Shown: positions 35,201-59,070, counted from the stretch's first letter. The stretch is 64,000 nucleotides of DNA from Phymorhynchus buccinoides (GCA_017654935.2 CM065698.1:45326122-45390121), one strand, 5' to 3'. Notes: generated by a model from the sequence alone, not told the origin. Made by a program: numbers and translations.

Positions 35201-36019
35201 ACTGATGGTTCTAAAATTGACCATAAGGTGGGGTGTGCTTTTACCATCCCCACCTTAGAAATAACAAAATCCTTTCAATTAAACGACCATCTTTCGATTT
35301 TCAGTGCCGAGTTATGGGCAATACTCGAAGTATGCTCCTTCCTAAACAATCTAACTAATCCCCCAATAAATGTAGTTATCTACACAGACTCACTATCCTC
35401 CATCCAGGCCCTTCAGGGAGAAACAAACAACAGACTGGAAATTATAAACGAAATCAGAATATTAATACATCAAATTATACTTAAGGGAACTTCAATTGTC
35501 ATAACCTGGATACCCTCCCATTGTGGGATATTGGGCAATGACCGAGCCGATAGGGCGGCCAAAAATGCCGCTGAAGAAAGATCGGGTACCCTAATTAACA
35601 TTAAACTATCTATAAAAGAATCCAAAAGTAAACTAAAAAGAGCAGCATTCCAAGAGTGGAGCAGAGAGCTAGAAAGCTATGCCAAAGCCCACTCTTGGGA
35701 CCACATAATAGTAAAAGGCGGCCTTTTTCTGCCTATTAAACCAAGTTTACAATCATTAATTTTCAGACTAAGAACCAGCTCAAATCCATGTACATACATC
35801 GAAGTAAAATGTGAATGTGGGAAAACCCTCAACATGGAACATCTTTTTAATCCATGCGCAAATATTACAAAAGAATTGAATTCACTCATTCAAAAACTTA
35901 AAATATATCATATAACGTTCTCTAAACTAATAATACAAAAGCACACAACAGAAGGGTGGGCCCCTTTGGTCTGGCTGGCCGAAGCCTTAGTCAAAACTTC
36001 CTTTGGTCAGCATTTTTGA
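32219..36019 (+). pseudogene. ORF2 of element 4, one stop and two frameshifts
   Basis: Open from 32219 with no ATG, 27 bases after the ORF1 stop (NILQWNCRAA near 32258). The endonuclease keeps GDFNAHH and SDHRPI but has CIQSLN where LQE is expected. An in-frame TAA at 32738-32740 interrupts the endonuclease. One frameshift near 33035 and a compensating one near 33260 bracket about 75 codons (including NPWWNEDCAEVV) in another frame. From 33290 the frame is open: FFDIKGAYDS, MGVPQGSMIAP, SMYADDIAIW, YTDGS, SAELWAI, YTDSLSS, WIPSHCG...DRAD, and CECG-H-C at the end. The TG-D motif before RT motif A is altered to ATRGDIISY. Confidence 0.85.
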
Positions 36020-37216
36020 TCAAGAAGGGAAACAAAACAAAATAAGACTTAATTGTAAACTTTTAAATAAATGATTTTAATGACGGGAATAGGGTCCCTC
36101 CGGACAGCGGGCCGCGTACCTACCCACAGTCCATCCCCAAACCCCAAATTTTTTTTTTTTAGTTTTCCCTTTTTAACTTGCGGCATGTACTATACATGAC
36201 CGGTAGGACTCTTTTGAATCCGAGTAAATTTTACTCCCCCTCCCCTAGTAGATGGGTGCGCGGCCCGACCTCCGGGGGGGTGCCTTCGTAGTCGCGAACG
36301 TTAAATTACGGTCAGGGTTATCCCAATAGGTCCCCCCGCACTTAATGCTGGACCTATATAACGACGCCCTACCACTGTTTTGGCCGGAGAGGAGGGGTCC
36401 CTCTACCTCCCTCCCTCCGACCTAAACAAGTAGGAATCGTTAACTATCCCCGTCATGAAGTACTAGTTTTAAAATTTGGTTTTAAAAATATCTTAAATAT
36501 AGATGGTTTTTAACAAACTATAAAAATAACAAAATTTCTTTAAAATCTTAACAATTGGAGACTTGGGGTCCACAGAGTAACTTTTTCTGCCCGGGCTCGG
36601 CCAAATTTGTTAGCGCCTTTCTTTTTGAGTCTGCGGTAGAAATAAGTCTGTAAATATTTTTTCTTGGGACCCCAGTTTCTCTATTTTTCACACAACTTTT
36701 TCTCACTATGTGAGAAATTGATTGAAATATTCCTTTTAAACACTGTATAAATAGTTTTCCACTTGTAGTGGTAACTTTTTAACAACGAGAGTTTTCATTA
36801 AAATAAAGTCTAATAGGACAAAAATATGTAAATATCGTTGTTTGACCTTCATTGAAATTTTTAACATTTTCATTAAATACTTGTTCTTTTAAAATCAAAG
36901 TGGTCCTGAAGTTTTAATTATTAGGCTCTCGCCAGGAGGGGTACAGCTCTAAAACATAATTTTAATCATTCATTTTTATCTAAAAAGTCAAGTTTTAACT
37001 AGACAGTAGTCTCGTACGGGCCATGGCTCATAAAATGTAAAATCTTGACCTTTATTCAAGAGAAAAACAATTATAAATAGTAAAATAAATATCTAAAGTA
37101 AAATAAAACATATTTTTTCTCTTCCCCTTCCCCCCTTTTCCAAACAACTAAAAATAGATCGTAATGTCCCATATGGCTTCGGCCAAGAGGACGATAAACA
37201 TAATTAATTGATCGGT
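36020..37216 (+). other. Element 4 3' UTR
   Basis: Carries the same landmarks as element 1: GGGAATAGGGTCCCTC, GCGGGCC, the hairpin GGACTC-TTTT-GAATCC (36206-36221), GGAGAGGAGGGGTCCC and ATCGTTAACTATCCCC. GTGGTCCTGAAGTTTTAA lies near 36900. It ends in AATGTCCCATATGGC...GAGGACGATAAA, followed by TCGGTCGGTCAGG. Confidence 0.7.
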
Positions 37217-38666
37217 CGGTCAGGGACCTCCGTCGCGCACCCTAATATATCCTCATATAAAGTATTATTAAACAATTTTACTAGTAACTCTTAACCTATT
37301 GATCGTTATTTCTTGAACAGGCCATTGGCCCATTGATATAAATAACTTTAACCTTTTTAACATATAAACATCTTATCATTTCATAGCGGCTGATTGAGGA
37401 TCTCGTTCACGAGGCCTCCCCTTCTTTTCGGCAGTGAATGCCCTTACACCTGCCTTCACTTTTAATTAAATAACACAGCTGGTTTTGCACGGGCCCGCAA
37501 GCACGGAGTCCTCCGGCACAGCTACAGTATTTTAAACTTTTAAATTATGATATCCAAATCTTAATATTATTTTAATTACTATTTTACCTATTAATATAAT
37601 AAGTTGTCTTCCCCCATCATAAACTAAGGGTTATTCACTAAACCCATTTTAATATTCATTTTAACAATAGATAAAATACTTAAATAGTAGAACATGGTGC
37701 CCTATTAGTGGAAAAATAAAAATATAAAACATGTGTCTGTGTTGTACATAGTTAACTTAGTTGGGATCTTTTAAAGTAAATACACCCGAGTGGTGGTCCC
37801 CCTCTCGGGGAGGTGTGCCCGTCGTCGGTAGTTGACGCGAGGATGTCTCGCGTACCCTCCGGCGGCGGGGGTGGCTCCCCTCGATGGTTGAGGACCCCCG
37901 GGTTTTTGTCCCCTCCCCTACCCCTACCCCAAGACCCGTGAGATAACCTCCCCCTTGATGGGGCGGGCCCGTCGTGGGTTGTTGACGCGAGGATGGCTCG
38001 CGTATACCTCCCTCGGCCGGCCCGCCCCAACTCGGTGTGTTGAGGCCCTCCGGGATCCCTTCTTTCCCTCCCCCTCTCCCTATCTAATGATCCCATCTAA
38101 GAATTTAAAATATAATCTCCCTTTATATATTTCTTAAACTTTGCCCCCACTTCACAAAGTGATAGCCAGGATGGGAGTTTTCTCCCCTGGCGTTTTAAAA
38201 AAAGATTTCTATGTACAAATTTTTACCCTTGTAAATATATAAACTTATAAATAGATGTAAATATAAAGAAAATATCTGTAAATACATATCTTTTAAAAAT
38301 AAATAAGGCCTCATTTGGTTTTTACTAATAAATATAAAGATCAAATTTTTAACATTGTAGCCTTGAAATTTTAATACAACAGGGAGGGTTGTACTCGGGC
38401 CAGATAACAAACGAATTTTAAAACAATATTTTATACATTTATAGTTATTTAACAAACATCTAAAGTCTATCAACTAATTTTATAATTTTTAACAGGTTAT
38501 TCCTCACAATACATTAAAACTTGCGCTTTTAGAATCCCTCCCCCATACATTTCAATGTTTTGTCTTTGTCTCTGTATACGTCCTCTTACGTTCATGTATT
38601 GTCTTTTGTTTATTTACAACTAACAAATGTCCCATATGTGCCTTCCCAGGTCGAGAGGACGTAAAA
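37217..38666 (+). mobile_element. Non-LTR retrotransposon, element 5, 3' UTR remnant
   Basis: No coding sequence. It is recognised by TGTAGCCTTGAAATTTTAA near 38358 and the terminus AATGTCCCATATG...GAGGACGTAAAA (38626-38666). It looks like a strongly 5'-truncated copy of another family, same strand as the rest. Confidence 0.65.
37777..38076 (+). repeat. Two-unit tandem module with conserved hairpin
   Basis: Period 150 bp. Each unit holds GTTGACGCGAGGATG and a perfect 7-bp stem ACGCGAG / CTCGCGT (37835-37853 and 37985-38003). The loop differs by one base and the flanks have diverged while the stem is unchanged. Confidence 0.75.
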
Positions 38667-39011
38667 TTCCAGAGTACTACTACTACCTTTCACTCACACC
38701 TTCACATATAATTATGGGATCTTGATGGAAGGTCAAATCGCGGCATTGCTCACAATCGCGTTTTGGCTGAGTCCCAAAACAGCACGTTTGTATATTTCTT
38801 TTAGCATAATCTTTAAACATTTGTGGTGGATTAGGTGACTTTCATTATAGTTATCTGATTATTAAAGACAAATTTCCATTAACAAGCAGATAGTGTGACG
38901 AAGTTTGGGGATAATGTGTGTCCCAGCAATCGTATCGCTACGTAGGCCTATGTGAGCGAGATGACGGCTGAGACAGCAATTGGTAGGCCCTACCTAACAC
39001 GTCCCAAATTG

Positions 39012-39200
39012 GACCAGTCACGGCTTAGATACTAGCAGTGTGGAGGTAACATGTCATTTACCCATAACGTCCATTTCCAAACAAGTCATCACAGCTTAGA
39101 TACTAGCAGTGTGGAGGGAACATGTCATGTACCCATAACGTCCATTTCCAAACGAGTCATCACAGATTATACTATCTGTGTGGAGGGAACAAGAAATTTC
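39012..39200. repeat. 71-bp tandem repeat, about 2.5 units
   Basis: CTTAGATACTAGCAGTGTGG recurs 71 bp apart (39024, 39095). A degraded third unit begins near 39165. Each contains ACCCATAACGTCCATTTCC. Confidence 0.9.
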
Positions 39201-39952
39201 CTTAAAAAGTCATTAGATAAAATCACTTTGCAGGCATTTTCACTGCTCTCAACCGCAACGAACCTTCCATATTCCATCTTTTAGGAACAGGGGAAAAGTG
39301 CAAGTTGGACAAAAACAGTGTTCTATCGCCTGGCATAAATTACAAATTGATCAGATCAGTTGCGCTGTTCAAAGGTCACCGGAATTGTTTTCCTGTTAAC
39401 TTAGCTTTCCAGTTAAAGACAAGCTGAAAGAAGGTTTGCGCTGTTGACATGGGAACAACCCTGGGATTTTAAAAAAACCCCACATACATATTATTTAATA
39501 AACTGGCTTTGTAGAATAACAAAAGCGAAAAGAAAACAAACAAAATAAAAGCCAAACAAAAAGAAGCAGAACAGATCTCAAAACACATCCTTCAGGGATA
39601 CCACATACAGCAAGGGAAGACTCTTTGGCCTACTGAAATCCTTTAACAGACACATAGTCTATTGTCACCCCAACAGTTATATTTGCAGTTTTTTATGGAT
39701 TCCACAATACTGCTGCAGACGATACAACATGGTAATGGTGATAATTACGTTGTTCGAATGCAACTCAGATCACAGAGAGCCGGGGACTTCCCGAATCGCA
39801 ATTTCCCATTTTTCATATCGCCATTTCCCAAATCACCATCTCATGTGACACATTATGAACTAATTATATTTTGTGGAAATGAAAGCTTAGTTTGGCATAA
39901 CAAGTGGTCCCTAACCTAAGTTGACGTCTATATTTTAAACTTGTTTATGATC

Positions 39953-39979
39953 TCTGTGTGTGTGTGTGTGTGTGTGTGT
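39953..39979. repeat. (TG)n microsatellite
   Basis: Pure TG tract. Confidence 0.9.
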
Positions 39980-41129
39980 TTGAGTGCACATGCGTATACC
40001 AGAATCCGTGTGACGTTTTACTGACAGCGAGAAATGGATTGAAGTGAAGGAGTGAAGTAAAGATGGCGAAATGGCACTTACAGGAAGGCAAATGGCACTG
40101 CTTGACAGCACTCTTATCTAATCACCAGAAAGGGACGTTCCCGGCCATGTGGCGAGAGGGGAAACAGCAATAGGAATTGTTCGGAAATAATTAAGGGGAG
40201 TAATTTCATGGTGTGTGGGAGTGATCTCGCCTAAGTCAATCGGTCAAACAGGGGAAGTTACTCTTCCTTCAAGTAAATTCCCAGCCCTCGCTTCGTGTGT
40301 TTGAGGAGACACACAGCATGTAGAACGCAGTGCGTCATTCTAAATTTGATGTAATTTATATTTTTACGTCACAGTTTGCAAGTTCTATCACTTTGTAGCA
40401 ACTGGCCACCCCTTATTTTTCTTTAAAAAAAATGTTTGTAAGTCGCTGACTGGCATCCTACGGTATGAAGCTTCGACGCCATTGTTGCATTGTTGCTATG
40501 GTATTTGACCGAGTAATGACCGAGTAATGGAGGTAAGCAACTCTTATTTTCACGAAGTGCTCTCCCCTAGGTGGGGTTTTCCCCGAAAATCGTCTATTCT
40601 GTACCTACCCGGAGAGTGAAGGCAGATGTCAGATGCAGGAATCACGGGCAGGATATACAACTGCCTGTGTCACCGATTCGATATTTTGCGACCTTTAGTG
40701 GTAAAGAAAATGACTACAAGAATTTGCCTTTTTTCACCGCAAATGGCATAGTAATTAGTGTAGTGCATAAAGTAAACACAGATGAGAGACATTTTCTGAA
40801 GGGCAGTCAGAGAGAATGAAATGGCACACTCAAGCAGCGTCAAGCACCTAGGTATCACGGTGAGCCATTTTGAGTGGGACTCAAATGGGAGTGGGACTCA
40901 AATAAGCAAAATACCCTAAGCATAATCAATCCTTACAAAGTTTATAAATGCTTGTCTATTTGGTTGTGAATTTTCTGCTTTTGTTTCGACTGCCTTCTGC
41001 AACGATACAAAGAACCGGGAGCATAAAGAAAAGCGTTGCAGTGTCTTGTGGCAGGATTGTTCATAAACTTCTTAGCACTTTTCGCCAGTTTGTGTACCTT
41101 GACCCTGATTTTTTATCTCATGTGAATCA

Positions 41130-41300
41130 AACCTAGAATTCCTCTGAAGTCGGAGTGTGGTTGCCCATGTGGTGGGGTAATCAAAAACTGTCACACACGT
41201 AGGCCTGATGTTCTCATCCCTAGCTGGTGCATTTGTGCCATAGTGTTCAAGTGCTTCGGCTGTCGGGATGACCCCTGGAGTCTTTAAGGCAGGGTATGAC
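41130..41300 (-). repeat. Dispersed repeat, copy A
   Basis: Inverse of 60046-60215. Shared phrases include TCTCATCCCTAGCTG, GTGCATTTGT and CCATAGTGTTCAAGTGCTTC. No coding potential; family unknown. Confidence 0.7.
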
Positions 41301-41326
41301 AACAACAAAACCTAGAATAAGCAAAA

Positions 41327-41343
41327 TGTCCTTCTCGCTCTCG

Positions 41344-41414
<71 letters not shown>

Positions 41415-41441
41415 GCACGCACACGCACGCACACACGCACG

Positions 41442-41480
<39 letters not shown>

Positions 41481-41482
41481 CA
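41327..41482. repeat. (CT)n-(CA)n compound microsatellite
   Basis: CT tract passing into CA/CG tract. Cys-Val and Arg-Glu reading frames across it are artefacts. Confidence 0.95.
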
Positions 41483-43243
41483 CATTCACTAATAACCATG
41501 TAGCTTATATGCCATCACCGCAGATTCATTGAAACATGAACACCTGTCTACCCAAGGCGCTTTGGATAATGTTATGCCGTCCGTGTACTGTTACCTGAGA
41601 TCTCCTACTTTACCATGGCAACGCAAGTGACCACAATGCTGCAGCTAATTTGGACATTCTACAAGAAACCAGAGTTGGGCCTGTATTCACATTGAGATAG
41701 TACGAGACTTATAAGTCCTTCTGAAGTGGTAGGATTCAATAGGACTTTATAAGGATTTCTAGCCCCTCGTTACGTTTTCCTACTATTTTATAGGTCTATG
41801 TGAAGTACAAGTTAAAGTGGACGCAATTCCAAAAGGTTAAAAACGTTTGAGCGTTTGTCGGTGGATCTATTTTTGACATAACTTTTATCAGTCGACAAGG
41901 TCTAATGCCATAAACGTTTGCGATAAAAGGATGACCAAGTGTATGGAAGGATATATCGAAAGGTAGACTAGCCAAAAGGAGCGTACATGCACACCCTCAG
42001 CTCCCGACATCTAAGCATTTTATTGAGACCGTCTTGTGTTAGCCTTTATTTCTCTTAAAAGAAAGACTTTCATCTTGTTCATTGAATTAATTCAATGATC
42101 AGAGCTAGACCCCTTAAGCACCTTTCTTTCTTTCTTTTTATTTCCCGTTTTCTGGGTGTGAGGGTCAGAATAGTTTGTGTAAGCTTTATACCTTATTACT
42201 CTGCTGATCGAAAATAGGGGGTGGATTGGGTAGTATCACCGTAAGCACGCTGATCTTCCGAAGATTGGGTGGGCGTTTAAAAGAACATGAGTGCATGCAC
42301 AGATGGTAAAAAGAACACGTTGTTGCCACAGACGCATGTGCATATTTTTGGAATAAATGTATCAAAATATTAATGCATACAAGTCTACACTTGCAATAGT
42401 TGCAAGCTTACAGTGATAATCATTGTTCTATATAGTCACGGAGTACAGAGTACACTTCAAGTATCGTCAATAAATCTTGCCAACAGGAAAGCAGGACACA
42501 GTCTTCATTGTGTTTATATTGCAGCAATCACCCATAGAATGCAATCATCTTGTCGTACAGCGACAACTATTTATGCTAGAACTGCCAGAAAAAAACTACA
42601 GAAAAGCAGGTCGAACTCTGTTTTTTAAACCTCCTTTCATTATACTGGACAAAAGGCCATGCAGTTGTTCCTTGATAATCTGTGGTCGTTAGGCAAGAGT
42701 TCAGTACCTCAGCCCACACAGAAAGGTGCCACAATAAATAAACGTTTAGATCTAGCTCTTGATAGCAACAAAAAGAAAGAAAGGCGTGGGGGGATTAGCT
42801 TAACTTTAATGTAGTATTATTAAATGAGTTATTATTGTGTAACTTTATAAGTACACTTTAGGTGTGCAACCATAGTCCATACAACCTGACCTTGGCTGCC
42901 TGCGGTCACGTTCACTCGTGCACAAAGTCTGTCTCACTGATTCTACATGTCTAGCACTACTTCTGTTCCCGCCTGCATCCTTTCCTGTCAGTCTGTTGCT
43001 AGCTACTACTTATGCTCTCTGCCGTTAGGCCTAGAACGTGTGCTCTGCATTGCTGCTATTGTCTCATCTAGTCTTTGGATTGTGCTTTTTAATGTAGTGT
43101 CAATAAACGTGCTTAATACTTATCTTTGTAGTCAGTTGTGTTTCCTCTTGGATTTAATGTAGGCCTACATGTGTGAATCCACATCATCAACGATAACAGT
43201 CAACTTATTATATTTAATGTATTTGTTATTCATCCTATTGTAG

Positions 43244-55566
<12,323 letters not shown>

Positions 55567-55849
55567 GTGGCGCCAGTTTACGTAAATGGATTCACGTGTC
55601 TATTGTTTCCGTTCAAGATAAGCATCGATTTAGCTTTGCATGTGAGTCCATGCATTTAATATTTGACAGTGTGAAATATCTGTTGCTTAAAATTATATTA
55701 TTGGGTGTGTTAAGTTTTATTCCTATTGTTATGTGATTAGTCGGCGGTTTATCAATGTAACACACGCAAACATTATCTGTTTAGAACTATCGATATTACT
55801 CCTGAAATTTATGTCATATAGACACACGGCCTCATACATGCACGCACGC

Positions 55850-55885
<36 letters not shown>

Positions 55886-57978
55886 CAGACAAAACCCCAC
55901 CACGCAGACACACCTACACAAACAAGCGCGTTCACATAGTAGGCCTACGCATCGTAGCCTACATGCCAGTTTGCGTGCATGCTTAAGGTCAAGATGTGCC
56001 CCGCCTCCCCCCCCCCCCCTTACATTTCTCGGCTCTCCCCGCATTTTCACACTTGCCTTTCTTACCAAACATTAACCGTGTATTTTATGAACCTTTTCAG
56101 CTAATTATCCTTGTTGAATAATTAATCGCAGTCACGATAAAGGCCATTATCTAATAGGACACCCCCCCCCCCCCCTATGTAGTGCAGTACACACAACAGC
56201 CGCGGAGCATTTGTCAAACAATTAACTCGATAGTAAGGCTAATATCTCCGCGCTTCGCACCGAGTTAAGGGGCTTGCCCACTGCATACGATTCAATGAAA
56301 ATGCGATCAGATTGTGACGAAGTCTGTGAGTCATGATTCACGTGAAATACTTCCGTCTAAAAATAACTCTACTGTTTTCGCTCACTGTGCTCATGTTGAC
56401 CCCAATACACGAATCAAATAAAATGTCCGTTACAAAAATATAAATATTTTATCAGATTCGTGTACGGGGTACAACAAAAATAGTGAGAGAAAAAACCTAG
56501 TAGCATTTCATCAGATTTATTTTGAACATTAGAATTAATATCACGAGAACCATGCCTGACAAATGTCTGCCCCTTCACTACACGTCGTAGCCTACATGCC
56601 AGTTATTTTTGCATGCAGAAATAAATAAATATTCCACACTTCCCACTCAAGGTAAAGATGTGCCCCGCCACACCCCCCCCCCCCCCCCCCCTTCTCCATT
56701 TCTCGGTTATTTCCATTTTTCAGTCTTGCCTTTCTTACTGCAGATTGAGTACTTCATCCTCTATCGCTGACTATATTTCACACTAAGTTTCATCCATTTA
56801 CATCATTAAACACATACATTCAATAATAGTAGAAGATAAAGACAAGACGGAACAAGCGCGGATTCGCAATCGTTTGTGGCAGCGGTCTATTTTTACCACT
56901 CCAATCTTTACATACACTGAGTCGCCTCCCCTGGCTTTTCAATAATTTTAATCTGTAAACCAGAATGTTATCTCTGCACCATTTCGTAACTTTTTATATC
57001 TTTTGAAAAACATTTAAAACTATTTATCCTACTTATACTCATCGAAAGAAGCACCGCATACTCGTCGTGTCTGTTGCAGTGTCTGTATTACGTATGTTTA
57101 TTATTTTGTACGCTTTAACATGAAGATTCATGTGCTCTGTTCAGTATACAATTATTTCCATACCTAAGGACTGTAGATATGACAACTGAAATGGTACTTT
57201 ATGCCCAAGTATTTTTTTCTCTTTTACAATATGTGCGACAATTTTGGACCGACCGACAGACCGACAGACTGACAAAGTGAGTTATAGGTTTGTGGCTTGT
57301 GCCACAAACAAACAAGCGCGGATTCGCAATCGTTTGTGGCGCACAAAAAAGCAATGAACCAGGAATGTGACAAATGCTCCGCGGCTGTTGTGTGTACTGC
57401 ACTACATAGGGAGGGGGGTCCTATTAGATAATGGCCTATATCATGACTGCGATTAATTATTCAACAAATATAATTAGCTAAAAAGGTTCATGAAATGCAG
57501 CTTAATGTTTGGTAAGAAAGGCAAGTAAGTGTAAAAATTCCGGGAGAGCCGAGAAATGTAAGGGGGGGGGGGGACATCTTGACTTTTACCCCCACTCAAT
57601 TACAAAAAAACCCTATTAATTACAGACTTGTTATTGCAGTACCTCCACGATCTGCTCAGAGGATTGAATGACGGTTGGTTGATGGTATGTGATGTTTTGC
57701 AGCCGAGTGAACGTAAAACCTAACTTTCATTTATTCCCAATTACAAAGACTGCCCACAAAATGCCATTTACACCCCCAAACAGCGCGCGCAGAGCAGCAC
57801 GTGTTCTCACAGACCCACAGCACGTTTTGCTTGTGAATATGATACCATGGGGGCGTGGTGTTGTCAACGAAATTTGACGGCTGGGCTCTCTGTCGGTACA
57901 AATTATATACGCTATGCCGTGTAGAAGGCCTAGTAGCCCAATTATCTCGAGTTGTGTGTGTAACAAATCGCATGTAAG
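55567..57978. other. Composite repeat cluster downstream of the receptor
   Basis: 55990-56213 and 57366-57590 are inverted copies (for example AAATGCTCCGCGGCTGTTGT, CTATTAGATAATGGCC, GAGAAATGTAAGGGG). 55960-56080 recurs directly at 56585-56740 (CGTAGCCTACATGCCAGTT, AAGATGTGCCCCGCC plus a C run). AAGCGCGGATTCGCAATCGT occurs at about 56855 and 57312. A CA tract lies at 55843-55882. No gene was seen. Confidence 0.7.
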
Positions 57979-57980
57979 TA

Positions 57981-58168
57981 CAGTCGAACCTCCCTTATAA
58001 GACCTTCAAAGATCATCCCAAAATGGGGTCTTATAAGATAGGGGTCTTATCAAGATAGGGGTCTTATCAGGGAGGTAATTTTAACAAAGAAGGGCAATGT
58101 CTCAGAGAAGTAGGTCTTATATGGGAGGGAGTCTTATAATGGGAGGTCTTAGAAGGGAGGTTCCACTG
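57981..58168. mobile_element. Pogo-like MITE, 188 bp
   Basis: Ends CAGTCGAACCTCCCTTATAA and its near complement TTAGAAGGGAGGTTCCACTG, flanked by TA on both sides. Internally GGGTCTTATAAGA-type phrases repeat. No coding sequence. Confidence 0.85.
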
Positions 58169-58734
58169 TATAGTCTTTGTATTGAGAGGGAAACAAGTGA
58201 AGTCACTCGTGCGCATTTACCATGTAGACTAGTGTTGTGTGTGCATAGCAATGTATGTGTAGCTTCTTGTATAAAAGGGAAGGAAACAAGTCGATTCACC
58301 CGTGCGTATGCTTTGGAATAGTCTACTGAAAGAAGGTAAGGTTATAGTGAGCCTATTTCAAAATTTACTTTTCAAGCTGCTTTGAAGGCGCTCGTTTTTA
58401 AAGGGTTATGAAAAAAATGTAATGTCTATGAAGAGTGTTAACTAGTACATTTTGGTTGATAGTTCTAGACTTGGCTCATGCATCACTTGTGAGGCCTTAT
58501 CTTCATCGAGCATCGGTTTGTTCCCCAACGGTCCAAGATGGCGGAAAGAAGGACATAGTCTTTTTTCGAACTGTTTGAGAGCAAACCAAAGGCTACGGTG
58601 CTCGATCACGATATTAGCAATTATGATATGGCATTTGCTTGCTTTAGTCATTTTGGCCTTTGCCATTCACCTTAACGTTGTAGCCGTATTCACAGTCTTG
58701 CTCGCCAAGAACGATAATTTGCAACAGAAACATA

Positions 58735-58953
58735 TAGGGGAAGACGGGGTAAAAAGCGCATGGGCGGGTAAGAAGCCCACCCCAATTATCTCATGAAATA
58801 AAGAAAATTTTCAGTCAAATTTGCCCATGAGACGAATGTTAGACATTAACGCTCGTCTCATGGGCAAAATGAGACTGAAATTTGCTTCATTTCATGAGAT
58901 AATTGGGGTGGGTTTCTTACCCGCCCATGCGCTTTTTACCCCGTCTTCCCCTA
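58735..58953. mobile_element. Palindromic MITE, complete copy
   Basis: Almost the whole 219 bp is an inverted repeat from TAGGGGAAGACGGGGTAAAA to its complement. The flanks are themselves inverted (CGCCAAGAACGATAATTTG on the left, CAGATTATCGTTCTTGGCG on the right), giving a palindrome of about 300 bp (58702-58998). A partial copy is at 9282-9443. Confidence 0.85.
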
Positions 58954-59035
58954 GCCCATTGCTTTTCCAGTCAACAGATTATCGTTCTTGGCGGGCAGAA
59001 TTGTGAATTAAAATATTATTGAATTGCCAATGTAG

Positions 59036-59036
<1 letters not shown>

Positions 59037-59068
<32 letters not shown>
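59037..59068. repeat. (GT)n microsatellite
   Basis: Pure GT tract. Confidence 0.9.

Positions 59069-59070
<2 letters not shown>

Larger units (their letters stand above)
28758..37216 (+). mobile_element. Non-LTR retrotransposon, element 4, full length
   Basis: The most complete member: a 5' region of about 1.4 kb, intact ORF1, ORF2 with three lesions and a 3' UTR of about 1.2 kb ending in the conserved motif (37163-37199). The start is inferred from the end of element 3. Confidence 0.75.
38667..43243. other. 4.6 kb without a recognisable gene
   Basis: No coding region, RNA gene or full element is supported. The short repeats inside are listed separately. The closest thing to a transcript end is an AATAAACGTGC at about 43100 between short frames. 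Confidence 0.5.

Noticed and set aside
41296..41532. Long reading frames across CT/CA tracts (also at 46829, 50411-50819, 52457-52818, 52993-53285)
   Set aside because: They are translations of dinucleotide repeats with Cys-Val, Ser-Leu, Thr-His or Arg-Glu repeats. Not genes.
42947..43162. Upstream signal-peptide exon of the receptor
   Set aside because: The 71-codon frame has hydrophobic stretches but no donor site in the phase needed for exon 1 (one leftover base), and an AATAAA lies inside it.
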